The notes under the pieces: generated by a model
The model's database searches: none
What the model was told of the DNA's origin: nothing
Seen by the model: the letters and a program-made list of their open reading frames with translations, nothing else
Shown: positions 10,059 through 17,714 of the stretch, one piece after another
Layout of the letters: every line of letters starts with the position of its first letter
Numbering within the stretch: position 1 is the first letter of the stretch
Translations under genes and position numbers: made by a program
Source of the DNA: Blastococcus sp. TML/M2B
GTDB lineage: Bacteria; Actinomycetota; Actinomycetes; Mycobacteriales; Geodermatophilaceae
Assembly (NCBI RefSeq): GCF_016612865.1
Contig: NZ_JAENZZ010000001.1
Coordinates: forward strand, 868,001-932,000
Length of the DNA: 64,000 nucleotides
Direction: 5' to 3'

Positions 10059-11353
10059 CCTGGCGAGCAGGTCGGACACGATGCGCGAGGTCTGGGGATG
10101 GACGACCACCGAACATCGCCGGCTTGGCTGAGGTCGAACGGGGCTGCGAGGTCACCCGTTGGTCGAAGACCGATGATGGCGTGTTCGCCGGGAACCTGCT
10201 GGGTGTGGTCGCCGTGAAGCGATTCCAGCAGTGTCGCGATCGCTACTTTCGCGGCGAACGTGCCGACGTATCGGAGATCGGGCGGCACAGCCGTCATAGG
10301 CTGATGGACGCGCCCGGTGCCGTAATCCAACTCCTGATCCGCCTCAGCGTCCATCGCTCCCTGATCTGCAAGCTGCTGCCGTAGACAGAGGAGACATCCG
10401 AACCGGGGCGTTGGTCGCAGCCTGATGACTTCTCCGATCGAGCCATTGTCGAGCACGCACGCCAAGATCGCCGCCTTCTGTGCGCGTCTGGAGAGGTGGC
10501 TGACGACACGCCTGGGAGCAATACCGTCTGCGGCACACAGCACCAGATCGACGCGGTCGACGATGGGCCGGATGTAGTGGGCCTCGGCAACCAGGTCGCG
10601 TCGGTGGGCGACCACTGTCTGTTGCGGCCAGTGCTGGGCCAGGTGATCTTTCATGGCCGTCACCTTGTATCGCCCGACGCTTTCGGCTCCGAGAGTGTGG
10701 CGGAGCATGTTGTGCCAGAGGAATCGGTCCGGGTCGACAAGTTCCACGCGTCCGACTCCGTATCCTGCGAGCGCCTCTGCTGCGGCGCTACCGATGCTGC
10801 CGCAGCCCACGACCATGATGCTGTTGGCGGCGAGCTGCTCGATCGGCCACTTGCCAGCCAACTGTGCCAGGCCAACAACTTCTGGCTCGATCTCGATAGC
10901 GAGCGGTTCCACACCATCGCGCCGGACGGCCCAGCCCGCAAACTCCGAGGCACCGGCCTCCACCAGTTCTGGTGGAAGATCGGGGTCGTGAGTGACGACC
11001 ACGCCAAGGTTGTTGCCGGGGTCGGCAACGCCCGGCACCAGCTCCCTGAAATCCTTGAAGCCTATGGAGATATCGGGGCGCCTGGACAAGAAGAGATGGT
11101 GAAGATGGGCGTCGTTCGGTGCCACCCTGATCCACTGAGCTGCATGGTGGGGGTCGCCTGAACGAAGCGCGGCGTACTCGCGTGGGACGTCGGCTGGAAG
11201 ACGGATGTCTTTGCCGGTTTCCACGGCCTGGACGACGTACATATCGTCCGCGGGAACGCGGCGGAGTACCAGCGCTCCGCCCGAGAGGTTGGAGCTTGCG
11301 ATCTTGGTGACCGCGTCTCTGGGCATCACGATGTAGGGGTTACGAGGAGACAC
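10055..11353 (-). CDS. CBASS Cap2 E1-like (ThiF-fold) adenylation protein, separate from E2
   Basis: The 432-aa product has an unassigned N-terminal half (1-170). A ThiF/E1 Rossmann domain follows, with the ATP-binding GCGSIGS (about 183-189), a LVDPD acidic end of strand 2, and later CLLCLRQ cysteines. In type II CBASS, E1 activates the CD-NTase C-terminus and passes it to E2. E1 and E2 are usually fused as Cap2; here they are separate overlapping frames. The GTG start is chosen because GGCGGGAG lies six bases before it and it overlaps the E2 end by 14 bp; ATG 11326 is an alternative. A +1 indel splitting a fused gene cannot be excluded. Confidence 0.88.
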   Translation of the reverse strand: MSPRNPYIVMPRDAVTKIASSNLSGGALVLRRVPADDMYVVQAVETGKDIRLPADVPREYAALRSGDPHHAAQWIRVAPNDAHLHHLFLSRRPDISIGFKDFRELVPGVADPGNNLGVVVTHDPDLPPELVEAGASEFAGWAVRRDGVEPLAIEIEPEVVGLAQLAGKWPIEQLAANSIMVVGCGSIGSAAAEALAGYGVGRVELVDPDRFLWHNMLRHTLGAESVGRYKVTAMKDHLAQHWPQQTVVAHRRDLVAEAHYIRPIVDRVDLVLCAADGIAPRRVVSHLSRRAQKAAILACVLDNGSIGEVIRLRPTPRFGCLLCLRQQLADQGAMDAEADQELDYGTGRVHQPMTAVPPDLRYVGTFAAKVAIATLLESLHGDHTQQVPGEHAIIGLRPTGDLAAPFDLSQAGDVRWSSIPRPRASCPTCSPG

Positions 11354-11954
11354 CTGTGTCTCCCGCCTCGGTCGGGTCCGGTGTTGGAGCTGCTCGCTGA
11401 ATCGCTCGGTCAATCAGGTGGTCGTGCGAGGGGTCAGAGACGATGCCATTGACCGACATCTCATTGATGACTCCCGCCTTCATGAGGGCGTACTCGATCC
11501 GCCACCCCGATGCCTTCGCCAGAAGCTCGGTGAGGCTGGCCTCGGGCTGCCAGCCGCCATCGCTCTGGAGCAGACAGAGCGATCCTCCTGGGGCAACGTG
11601 CCATGCGGACTGTGTCTGTTCCCAGATCGACGGCTCCGGATCGAGGGAGTAGATGGTCGGCGGAACCATCGGGTGCGCTGCGGAGTAGATGACGAGCACT
11701 CGCAGTTCTTGGTCCCCGAGCAGCTCATCGAGAGCATCGGGCTGTGGCCGCTCGAACGGCCAGCGGGGGAGGACGCCGATCCATCCGCCGTGCGGCAAGC
11801 CGTCGTCTGCGGGGCTCTGGTATTCGAGCAATGGCGCGAACGCCTGGACCTCATTCTGATCGCGCGCCAGTCGCACAGGTTCGCGCTCAGTCCAGAGGAC
11901 GGGGTTGAGCGCCGTGGTGCCCACACCGCGATCTGGACCTTTTGCGCGAGTCAT
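11340..11954 (-). CDS. CBASS Cap2 E2-like (ubiquitin-conjugating fold) protein
   Basis: This 204-aa protein matches the E2 part of Cap2. It has a central beta region and a candidate catalytic cysteine C127 in PGGSLCL, followed by W-x-P and a helix-rich end. E2 would accept the CD-NTase from E1 and transfer it to a target, which primes cyclic-nucleotide synthesis in characterised systems. The ATG overlaps the CD-NTase stop (ATGA). The C-terminus runs into the E1 frame, matching the E2-then-E1 domain order of fused Cap2. Whether the split is natural is undecided. Confidence 0.85.
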   Translation of the reverse strand: MTRAKGPDRGVGTTALNPVLWTEREPVRLARDQNEVQAFAPLLEYQSPADDGLPHGGWIGVLPRWPFERPQPDALDELLGDQELRVLVIYSAAHPMVPPTIYSLDPEPSIWEQTQSAWHVAPGGSLCLLQSDGGWQPEASLTELLAKASGWRIEYALMKAGVINEMSVNGIVSDPSHDHLIDRAIQRAAPTPDPTEAGDTGVSS

Positions 11955-12916
11955 CCCTGCGGAGTGTCCTTCACCGGACGGGGCGCCGCGGGCACGACCG
12001 CGGGCGCCGGATTGCCAGTGGAGGCAGGAGGCTTCGGGAAGTCGTCCCCAAAGACCTCACCCCAGTGATTGATCGCAGCCGCAGCGTCATTGTTCGCCTG
12101 TGCCTGGAACGCCTTGATGGCGTTGTCTCGCGCGGACCGCAGGGCGTCGGCGAACGCGTCGTAGTCGATGTCAGGCTGAATCGGTCCGCAGAGTCCAGCG
12201 GGATCGGCGACGTCGTTCCCGCCCTCGATGTGGTAGCAGGCGCTTACGAAGAACTGCTTGATCGCAGCCGCCTGGTTGACGTCCGTAGGCAGGAAGTCGA
12301 GTGCGAGGACCTCCATGACGAGAGACTTGATCTTGGTGTCTTGCTCGGCGGCCCACCACTTGAGCATCCGAACAGTGCCGGCGAACTTGTTCCACTGCGC
12401 GTGTCGATCCGCGACCTCGGCGATTAGGAACTCGGGGTCGCAAGCGACCCAATCTTCTGAGAGTGCTTCAGGAATGAGGAGTCGCCCATCGCGGCGAAGC
12501 GCGGGCATGGCGTCGACCGTGAACGCGTGAGGATCATCAGGGTCATCCAGGAAGCACTTGACGGCATGGTTGCGCCACCGGGCCAGGCGGACCGCCTGGT
12601 CGTATGTGCCGTTCGTTGCCCCGAGCAGCGTGTTGACGCGCTCGCGGGTGTGATCGAGAGCGTCCGCGGCGGAGCTTCCCGGCGAGCCCCACTCAGGATG
12701 CTCATCCTGATCAAAGACGACGATCACATCGACGTCATGGATCGGGTCCTTGTGTGTCCCTCGCGCGAGCGATCCGGACGCAATGACTTCCTTCACATCG
12801 TCCTCGGTGCCGAAGGCGCCCTTGAAGAGATCGCGGCGAGTGCGTGCTTCGCGGACGTGTGTGATGTCGGCATTCACGACGTCCTGAAAGGTCTTGAAGG
12901 CGTCAGTCACACTCAT
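11951..12916 (-). CDS. CBASS CD-NTase (cyclic oligonucleotide synthase)
   Basis: The 321-aa product is a cGAS/DncV-like nucleotidyltransferase. It has the GS motif (G48-S49 in SGSLARGT), the D61-x-D63 metal pair in HDVDVIVVF and a third acidic residue D135 in TVDAMPA. It would make a cyclic di- or trinucleotide after phage sensing and activate the SAVED effector. The flexible proline/alanine-rich tail ending in DTPQG fits a C-terminus that Cap2 conjugates. The start has AGGAG seven bases upstream. It is followed by E2 with an ATGA overlap. The clade and product cannot be assigned by eye. Confidence 0.94.
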   Translation of the reverse strand: MSVTDAFKTFQDVVNADITHVREARTRRDLFKGAFGTEDDVKEVIASGSLARGTHKDPIHDVDVIVVFDQDEHPEWGSPGSSAADALDHTRERVNTLLGATNGTYDQAVRLARWRNHAVKCFLDDPDDPHAFTVDAMPALRRDGRLLIPEALSEDWVACDPEFLIAEVADRHAQWNKFAGTVRMLKWWAAEQDTKIKSLVMEVLALDFLPTDVNQAAAIKQFFVSACYHIEGGNDVADPAGLCGPIQPDIDYDAFADALRSARDNAIKAFQAQANNDAAAAINHWGEVFGDDFPKPPASTGNPAPAVVPAAPRPVKDTPQG

Positions 12917-13001
12917 AATCGTTCTCCTGATTGGTCCGTCTGTTCGATCACCGTAGTTACTGCCACCGACATTGCTGCGCGGGGCAGGGCAGGCTCGCTG
13001 C

Positions 13002-13121
13002 CTACTTCTTCTTGCCTCGCCTGCCGTTGCTCTCGTTGGTCGTGGTCTTCGGGTGACGCTTCACCGTGGACTGCTTCACGAACCGCCCGGTGACCGCGCT
13101 ACGCCCTCGCTTGCCTGCCAT
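13002..13121 (-). CDS. 39-aa very basic protein at the head of the CBASS operon
   Basis: This short ORF has one of the strongest ribosome sites in the window (AAAGGAGGTGAGGAGC before ATG). It encodes 39 residues rich in Lys/Arg, starting MAGKRGRSAVTGRF, with a central KTTTNES and ending in KKK. It lies 85 bp before the CD-NTase and shares its promoter. No domain is recognised. Composition suggests nucleic-acid or ribosome binding, or a peptide modifier, but no function is claimed. Ribosome site, position and low stop-free bias make a real gene likely. Confidence 0.7.
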   Translation of the reverse strand: MAGKRGRSAVTGRFVKQSTVKRHPKTTTNESNGRRGKKK

Positions 13122-13164
13122 GCTCCTCACCTCCTTTGCGTTCCACACTCGATGCTACGTTTCA

Positions 13165-13214
13165 ATTCTAACACACTCCGTTTCGGAGGCGACGAGGTGT
13201 CGCAGATGTGACAC
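13165..13214. promoter_or_regulatory. Divergent promoter/operator region between CBASS operon and capH
   Basis: The 102-bp gap holds a perfect palindrome CTCCG-TTT-CGGAG (13176-13188) and an inverted repeat GTGTCGC-AGAT-GTGACAC (13197-13214, one mismatch). The heptamer ACACACT occurs at 13171 and 13211, exactly 40 bp apart. A minus-strand TAGAAT (complement of 13165-13170) is a plausible -10 for the CBASS operon. These are likely CapH binding sites, by analogy with known CapH-controlled CBASS loci. Confidence 0.5.
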
Positions 13215-13223
13215 ACTGGGTGC

Positions 13224-13592
13224 ATGGCCAAGACCACGATCAACACGGCCGCGCTCCACTCCGCCCTCGACGCCGCGCGTCAGGAGCGGCAAATCTCCTG
13301 GCGGGCACTCGCCGGCGAGATCGGCGTGAGCCCCTCGTTGCTGTCTCGGCTCGGCAACGGCCTCAAGCCGGACACCGACGGTTTCGCCACGATCATCGCC
13401 TGGCTCCGACTCCCGGCCGAGGACTTCTTCGAGCACGAGGGAGAACGTGACGCCAACGACGACCGTGAACCCGACCTCATGGCGCAGCTCGCGCCGCTCC
13501 TGCGCGCCCGGAAGGACCTCAGCGAGACCGACGTCAAGTACCTGCAACAGGTCATCGGCGCGACCATCGAACGTGCACGGGCACAGGGATGA
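13224..13592 (+). CDS. capH: XRE-family HTH repressor, CapH-like
   Basis: The 122-aa protein has an XRE helix-turn-helix (about 20-60, RALAGEIGVSPSLLSRL) and a helical C-terminal part likely for dimerisation. In known CBASS loci CapH represses the operon until the partner protease CapP cleaves it after DNA damage. Placement here fits: it is divergent from the operon, next to palindromes, and directly followed by a metallopeptidase gene. No good ribosome site precedes the ATG and the operator lies only 10 bp upstream, so a very short or absent leader is possible. It could instead be a repressor of the mobile element. Confidence 0.8.
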   Translation: MAKTTINTAALHSALDAARQERQISWRALAGEIGVSPSLLSRLGNGLKPDTDGFATIIAWLRLPAEDFFEHEGERDANDDREPDLMAQLAPLLRARKDLSETDVKYLQQVIGATIERARAQG

Positions 13593-13595
13593 CTC

Positions 13596-14168
13596 GTGCG
13601 TCGAGGATTCAAGACCGAGGCGAAGAGCCTCGCACTGGAGCTACGAGCCGAGATCGGTCTCGACGCCCACGCGCCTTTCGACCCCTACACCTTCGCTTCT
13701 GAGTACGGCATCCCCGTCGTCCAACTCAGCGACCTCGATGGTGGCGCGCGTGACCACTTCCTGCGAGCGGACGGAAGCGCACTGTCCGGGGCGCTGATCC
13801 CGAACGGGAGCGGCGTGGTCATCCTGGAGAACGACGCTCAGCCACTGACCCGTCGTCGCACCACCATGTGCCACGAACTCGCCCACGTCGTCCTGGAGCA
13901 CAAGTTCGGCGTCTCTCTTTCCGACGAGAGGAAGTGCGGGCTCGGCGGCGACCAAGAAGCCGAAGCCGACTGGCTCTCAGGGGAGATGCTGATCCCCAAC
14001 GACGGAGCATTCCGGCTCGCCCGAGCGAACGCCACCGACGAGGAGGCAGCAGATGCCTACGACGTCAGCCTCGCAGTCGCCCGCTGGAGGATGAACCACA
14101 GCGGCGCCCGCAAGGTCATGGAACGCGCTCGCGCCAAGTGGGCCAACACAGCCAGCTCCTACCGCTAA
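13596..14168 (+). CDS. capP: ImmA/IrrE-type zinc metallopeptidase, CapP-like
   Basis: The 190-aa protein carries the HELAH zinc motif (H93-E94-x-x-H97) and a downstream acidic segment QEAEADWLSGEMLIP expected to give the third ligand. This is the ImmA/IrrE/CapP family. CapP senses DNA damage (single-stranded DNA in characterised examples) and cleaves CapH, turning on CBASS. The GTG start lies three bases after the capH stop, with AGGGA upstream, so the two are co-translated. An equally plausible alternative is an ICE-type repressor/protease pair controlling transfer. Confidence 0.82.
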   Translation: MRRGFKTEAKSLALELRAEIGLDAHAPFDPYTFASEYGIPVVQLSDLDGGARDHFLRADGSALSGALIPNGSGVVILENDAQPLTRRRTTMCHELAHVVLEHKFGVSLSDERKCGLGGDQEAEADWLSGEMLIPNDGAFRLARANATDEEAADAYDVSLAVARWRMNHSGARKVMERARAKWANTASSYR

Positions 14169-14222
14169 CCGCGATCCCGCTACCGGCGATCGACCCGCGC
14201 TCGGCGCGAGTTCGCCGGTCCC

Positions 14223-14251
14223 TTCCGTCCTGTCCGGCCCGGGCGTATACT
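14223..14251 (+). promoter_or_regulatory. Candidate sigma-70-type promoter
   Basis: TATACT at 14246-14251 is a good -10, with TTCCGT at 14223-14228 exactly 17 bp upstream. It lies 112 bp before the small membrane-protein gene and is the clearest promoter-like match in this part of the island. Confidence 0.45.
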
Positions 14252-14363
14252 CGGCGTTGAGGTGGATTTCTCCTCTGTAGCGCGCCGCTCGCGGCAGACC
14301 CCCGGGTCACTCTCCAACGCACTGCCTCACCAGATGCACTGTGCGATGGAGAGGAACAAGACC

Positions 14364-14756
14364 ATGATCCGTCTGATCTGGACCGTCAGCGTCCACACCC
14401 GCTACTTCCTGCGGCGCTATATGCCCACCAACATCCTGCTGGATGCGATCCGCACCCGCCGACGCGGCTTGAAGTGGGGTATCCCCGCGATGCTGCTCGC
14501 GATCCCGTACCTGCTGATCGCGAACGTCTGCGTCGAACTTGTCGAGCAGGGTGGCCCCGGATGGCTCCACCTTGTAGTGCTGTGGGCGATCTGGAACATG
14601 CTCAAGATGCTCTGGATCGGGCCGGTCAGCGCTGTGCTCCTGATCCGCGCCCATGTCCGCGAGACCGTCACCGCCCGTCGTGAGCGCGCCAGCTTGCGTT
14701 CCGAAGCAGACGATGCCGAAGAGCGCGCCGCGGTGGACGCGATAGGTGTCCGGTGA
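14364..14756 (+). CDS. Small membrane protein of actinobacterial conjugative elements
   Basis: This 130-aa protein starts with a basic segment (VHTRYFLRRYMPTNILLDAI). Two hydrophobic spans follow, at about 38-58 and 65-90 (GIPAMLLAIPYLLIAN and LWAIWNMLKMLWIGPVSA), then a charged helical tail. I recall near-identical layouts in proteins often mis-annotated as sulfate permease inside actinobacterial integrative elements; no transporter fold is visible. The ATG follows GGAGAGG. A role in element maintenance or transfer is inference from context only. Confidence 0.65.
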   Translation: MIRLIWTVSVHTRYFLRRYMPTNILLDAIRTRRRGLKWGIPAMLLAIPYLLIANVCVELVEQGGPGWLHLVVLWAIWNMLKMLWIGPVSAVLLIRAHVRETVTARRERASLRSEADDAEERAAVDAIGVR

Positions 14757-14767
14757 AGTGTGAGAAC

Positions 14768-15110
14768 TCAGGCACCGACCCGGCGACGACCGCCAGCACG
14801 GATCGTTCCACCGCTTGCGATCACCGCCGAGCGCACGGCCTCGGTGCTGACTGCGAGTCGTGCGGCGACCTGAGCGAGCGTCAGCCCACCCGCATAGAGC
14901 TGGGCGGCGTCCTGTCGGGTCGCGTCCGGCAACTCCGGTCGGCGCGCTGCCAGGCCCGCCTGCCGGGCTATCTCCCGCACGGTGCCGCGGTTGCACGTTG
15001 AACCGCGTCGCCAGCTCCCGCACGGGCACACCATCGGCGTACCCGGCGATCAGCTCGGCTCGATTGGAGACGCTCAAACGGGTTTGAGACTGACGCGAAT
15101 TCTCACGCAC
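14768..15110 (-). pseudogene. Helix-turn-helix (recombinase-like) gene, frameshifted
   Basis: Two frames together give one protein. The upstream frame reads RAELIAGYADGVPVRELATRF, and the downstream frame reads RGTVREIAR, then a second HTH (LTLAQVAARLAVSTEAVRSAV). The frames differ by one extra base near 14989-14996. The segment looks like the DNA-binding tail of serine recombinases or a stand-alone HTH often found near element ends. The probable start is a GTG at 15110. Either the gene is decayed or one base is overcalled. Confidence 0.6.
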
Positions 15111-15431
15111 CGGACCGCGCTCATCGGCGATCTGAGCACCCCGAGTGCGCGGCCGACGAGCCCGCGAACCCCGTAGAACGCGGGAAATCAGCGATCCGAG
15201 CGGCTTCCGGGGGTTTGAGAAGCTGCTACGGAGGTCCACCCGTATGACCAGGCCGTTCTCCCTCTGGGAGAGCGGCCTGAGTCGTTCCCGCGGGTGGTCG
15301 ACCGTCGCCCGCTCGGGTGGTTCGGGCCCCGGAACGCGCGCCGTTCTGGATGTCGTGCTCTGGTGGTGCCGCGTCGTGGCAGGGGGAGAGCCCACGCCGT
15401 CCCGTCGGCCTGCCCTGAAGGCGAGTTCTCC
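15111..15431. other. Gene-free stretch at the island/chromosome junction
   Basis: No protein-like reading frame or tRNA is visible. It holds a hairpin at 15250-15278 and probably the right boundary of the accessory island, since gene content and base composition change here. No direct-repeat attachment site could be identified because the left end is outside the window. Confidence 0.45.
15250..15278. terminator. GC-rich hairpin, candidate terminator
   Basis: AGGCCG-TTCTCCC pairs with GGGAGAG-CGGCCT around a TCT loop with one internal mismatch. No U-run follows, which is common in this GC range. Confidence 0.5.
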
Positions 15432-17690
15432 GTGATCCCGCACCGCTCTGCCCACGCTCGTTCCCGTCGGAGCCGCACCATGCTGGTGGGCGCGCTGCTC
15501 ACCGTGCTCGCGGCAGGAGTGCTGCTCCCCGCGACACCGGTTGCGGCTGCCGCGCCCGACCTGTGGGCCGGGGCCCTCGGCGACGGCGGCAACACGTCGA
15601 ACAACCCGGGGGAGCTGACCCTCACCGGGGCGACGGCTGGGAGCGTCGGCGGCACGTGGAGCACGGCCACCCGCTCGTCGACCGGCCCGGTGGTCACGGG
15701 CGGATCCGTGCTGCGTGTGGTCTCGCCGGACGGGGTGAACGGGCCGAGCTACCTGACGGCGACCTCGCCCACGACGGGGGAGACGCTCTGGACGGTGGGC
15801 CTACCCGCGGCGGCCAACTACAACGCGGGCCTGGCGATCAGCGGGACCCGCGTGGTGGTGCCCTTCACCGGGTGGCGCCGCGCCGGCGGGGTGATCGTCG
15901 TCGACATCGCCAGCCGCACCGTCGTCTGGGCGCGGGACCTGCCGCCCTCCCGCGTCGCGTGGAGCGGCAACTCGATCGCCGGTACCGCGTACACCGACGG
16001 TCAGCGGGTGTTCGTGACCGGAGCCAGCAACACCATCAACGCCTACCGCCTCACCGACGGCGCACCCCTCTGGACGGCGCCGTTCACCAACAACGTCGCG
16101 GGCACGCCGAACGGGGTCGACGGGCTCGCGGTCGGCAACGGCGTCGTCTACACCGGCGGCGGCGAGGGCATTGTGGCCCACGACGCGGCCACCGGCCGCC
16201 GGCTCTGGACGGGACCGGCCGCGGCCGGTGTCCCCGTCGTCGCCGGGGGTCGCGTGTACGGCACGGCGCTGGGCAAGGTGCTGGCCTACCCGGCGGCAGG
16301 ATGCGGAGCCGCCACCTGCGCTCCGCAGTGGTCGGTGGACCTCGGTGGTTCGCGAGCGGGCACTCCGACCCTGGGTGGCGCGGACGGCTCGATGATCTTC
16401 GCGGCCTGGACCCAGGTGCGGGAGAACGCCGAGCCGGACGTCCGCCGGATCGGCCGGATCGCCCGCCTGGCCGCTGCCACGGGGCGTATCGAGTGGTCCG
16501 TCGAGGTCGGCCGCTCGGCCTCGGGGCTGGTCCGCGGTGCGGACGTGGTGTGGTTCAACAACGAGTACGTCCGAGCGGACGGGTCGGTGGGAGAGCGCAT
16601 CGCCGCCTACGACGTCACGGGGCGCCAGGTGCGGCTCATCGACCTGCCGGCGGGCCGGACCGGCAGGCTGGCGGTCGCTGCGGGCACGCTCTTCCAGCAG
16701 ATGAACGCCGGAGCGCTGGCCGGCTTCCGTCGCGGTGCGCCGGCCAATGCCGCGCCCACGGCCACCTTCACCGCGACACCCGTCAGCGGCCTCACCATCT
16801 CGGTCAACGGGGCGCCCTCGTCCGACGTCGACGGCCGGATCGTCGCCCACGCGTGGGACTTCGGGGACGGCACGACGGGGACGGGGTCGCAGACGGGCCA
16901 CACCTACGCCGCGGCCGGCACCTACACGATCACCCTGACGGTCACCGACGACGACGGCGCGCGGTCGACCGTTCGTCGGACGGTGACGGTGGCGGCCCCG
17001 CCCCCGCCCCCGCCCCCGCCCCCGGCTCCGGCCCCGACGGGCGGCACCGCCACCGATGCGTTCGGCCGCACCATCAGCGGTGGGCTCGGTACGGCCGACG
17101 TCGGCGGGCCCTGGTCGACCGCCGGCTCCGCCGCCAACATCGCGGTCGATGGCGGCACGGCCCGGCTGACGATGCGGAACCCCGGCACGCAGGTGTCCGC
17201 CTGGCTGGGCGACGTCCGCAGTACCGACACCGACCTCCGGCTACGGCTCTCGGCCGACAAGCGCCCCACCGGCAGCGGCGCGTACGTCGACGTGGTGGGC
17301 CGCCGGGTGGCACAGGACACGGAGTACCGAGCCCGGCTGCTGCTGGCGAGCGACGGGCGGGTCGACGTCGCCCTCACCGCACTGCGGGGGACGTCCACGG
17401 CCCAGACGCTCGCCTCCGCCGTCCGGCTGCCAGCGTCGACCACCTACGGGCCCGGCAGCGCGCTCGACGTGCGGCTGCAGGTCGTCGGCACCGCGCCCAC
17501 CACGGTCCGGGTGAAGGTGTGGCCGGCCGGTTCGGCGGAGCCCACCGAGTGGCAGCGCACCGCGACCGACAGCACCGCAGCACTGCAGGCGCCGGGCGGC
17601 GTGGGGCTGACCACCTACCTCTCCGGGAGCGCCACCAACGCCCCCGTTGCCCTGCGGATGGACGACCTGGCCGTTCGGCCCACGCGGTGA
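15432..17690 (+). CDS. Secreted PQQ-like beta-propeller protein with PKD domain
   Basis: The 752-aa exported protein has a signal peptide (basic RSRRSR region, then MLVGALLTVLAAGVLLPA, likely cleaved after VAAAA). A WD/PQQ-like beta-propeller repeat domain follows (about 30-430, repeated LWT..G and G.VV segments). Next come a PKD domain (about 440-515, WDFGDGTT and TYTITLTVTDDDG), a poly-proline linker and a C-terminal beta-sandwich (about 540-750). The GTG start has AAGGCGAG eight bases upstream. It is probably a cell-surface or extracellular scaffold; no enzymatic residues were recognised. It stands alone just right of the island. Confidence 0.75.
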   Translation: MIPHRSAHARSRRSRTMLVGALLTVLAAGVLLPATPVAAAAPDLWAGALGDGGNTSNNPGELTLTGATAGSVGGTWSTATRSSTGPVVTGGSVLRVVSPDGVNGPSYLTATSPTTGETLWTVGLPAAANYNAGLAISGTRVVVPFTGWRRAGGVIVVDIASRTVVWARDLPPSRVAWSGNSIAGTAYTDGQRVFVTGASNTINAYRLTDGAPLWTAPFTNNVAGTPNGVDGLAVGNGVVYTGGGEGIVAHDAATGRRLWTGPAAAGVPVVAGGRVYGTALGKVLAYPAAGCGAATCAPQWSVDLGGSRAGTPTLGGADGSMIFAAWTQVRENAEPDVRRIGRIARLAAATGRIEWSVEVGRSASGLVRGADVVWFNNEYVRADGSVGERIAAYDVTGRQVRLIDLPAGRTGRLAVAAGTLFQQMNAGALAGFRRGAPANAAPTATFTATPVSGLTISVNGAPSSDVDGRIVAHAWDFGDGTTGTGSQTGHTYAAAGTYTITLTVTDDDGARSTVRRTVTVAAPPPPPPPPPAPAPTGGTATDAFGRTISGGLGTADVGGPWSTAGSAANIAVDGGTARLTMRNPGTQVSAWLGDVRSTDTDLRLRLSADKRPTGSGAYVDVVGRRVAQDTEYRARLLLASDGRVDVALTALRGTSTAQTLASAVRLPASTTYGPGSALDVRLQVVGTAPTTVRVKVWPAGSAEPTEWQRTATDSTAALQAPGGVGLTTYLSGSATNAPVALRMDDLAVRPTR

Positions 17691-17714
17691 GCCGGGAGCA
17701 GGGGCGTCCGGCTC

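Noticed and set aside
12913-12972. A 19-codon minus-strand ORF whose stop overlaps the CD-NTase start
   Set aside because: It has no ribosome site and no recognisable composition; the overlap is likely chance and the CD-NTase has its own AGGAG.
16999-17037. A short repeat region of CCCCCG units
   Set aside because: It encodes the poly-proline linker of the secreted protein and is not an independent repeat element.
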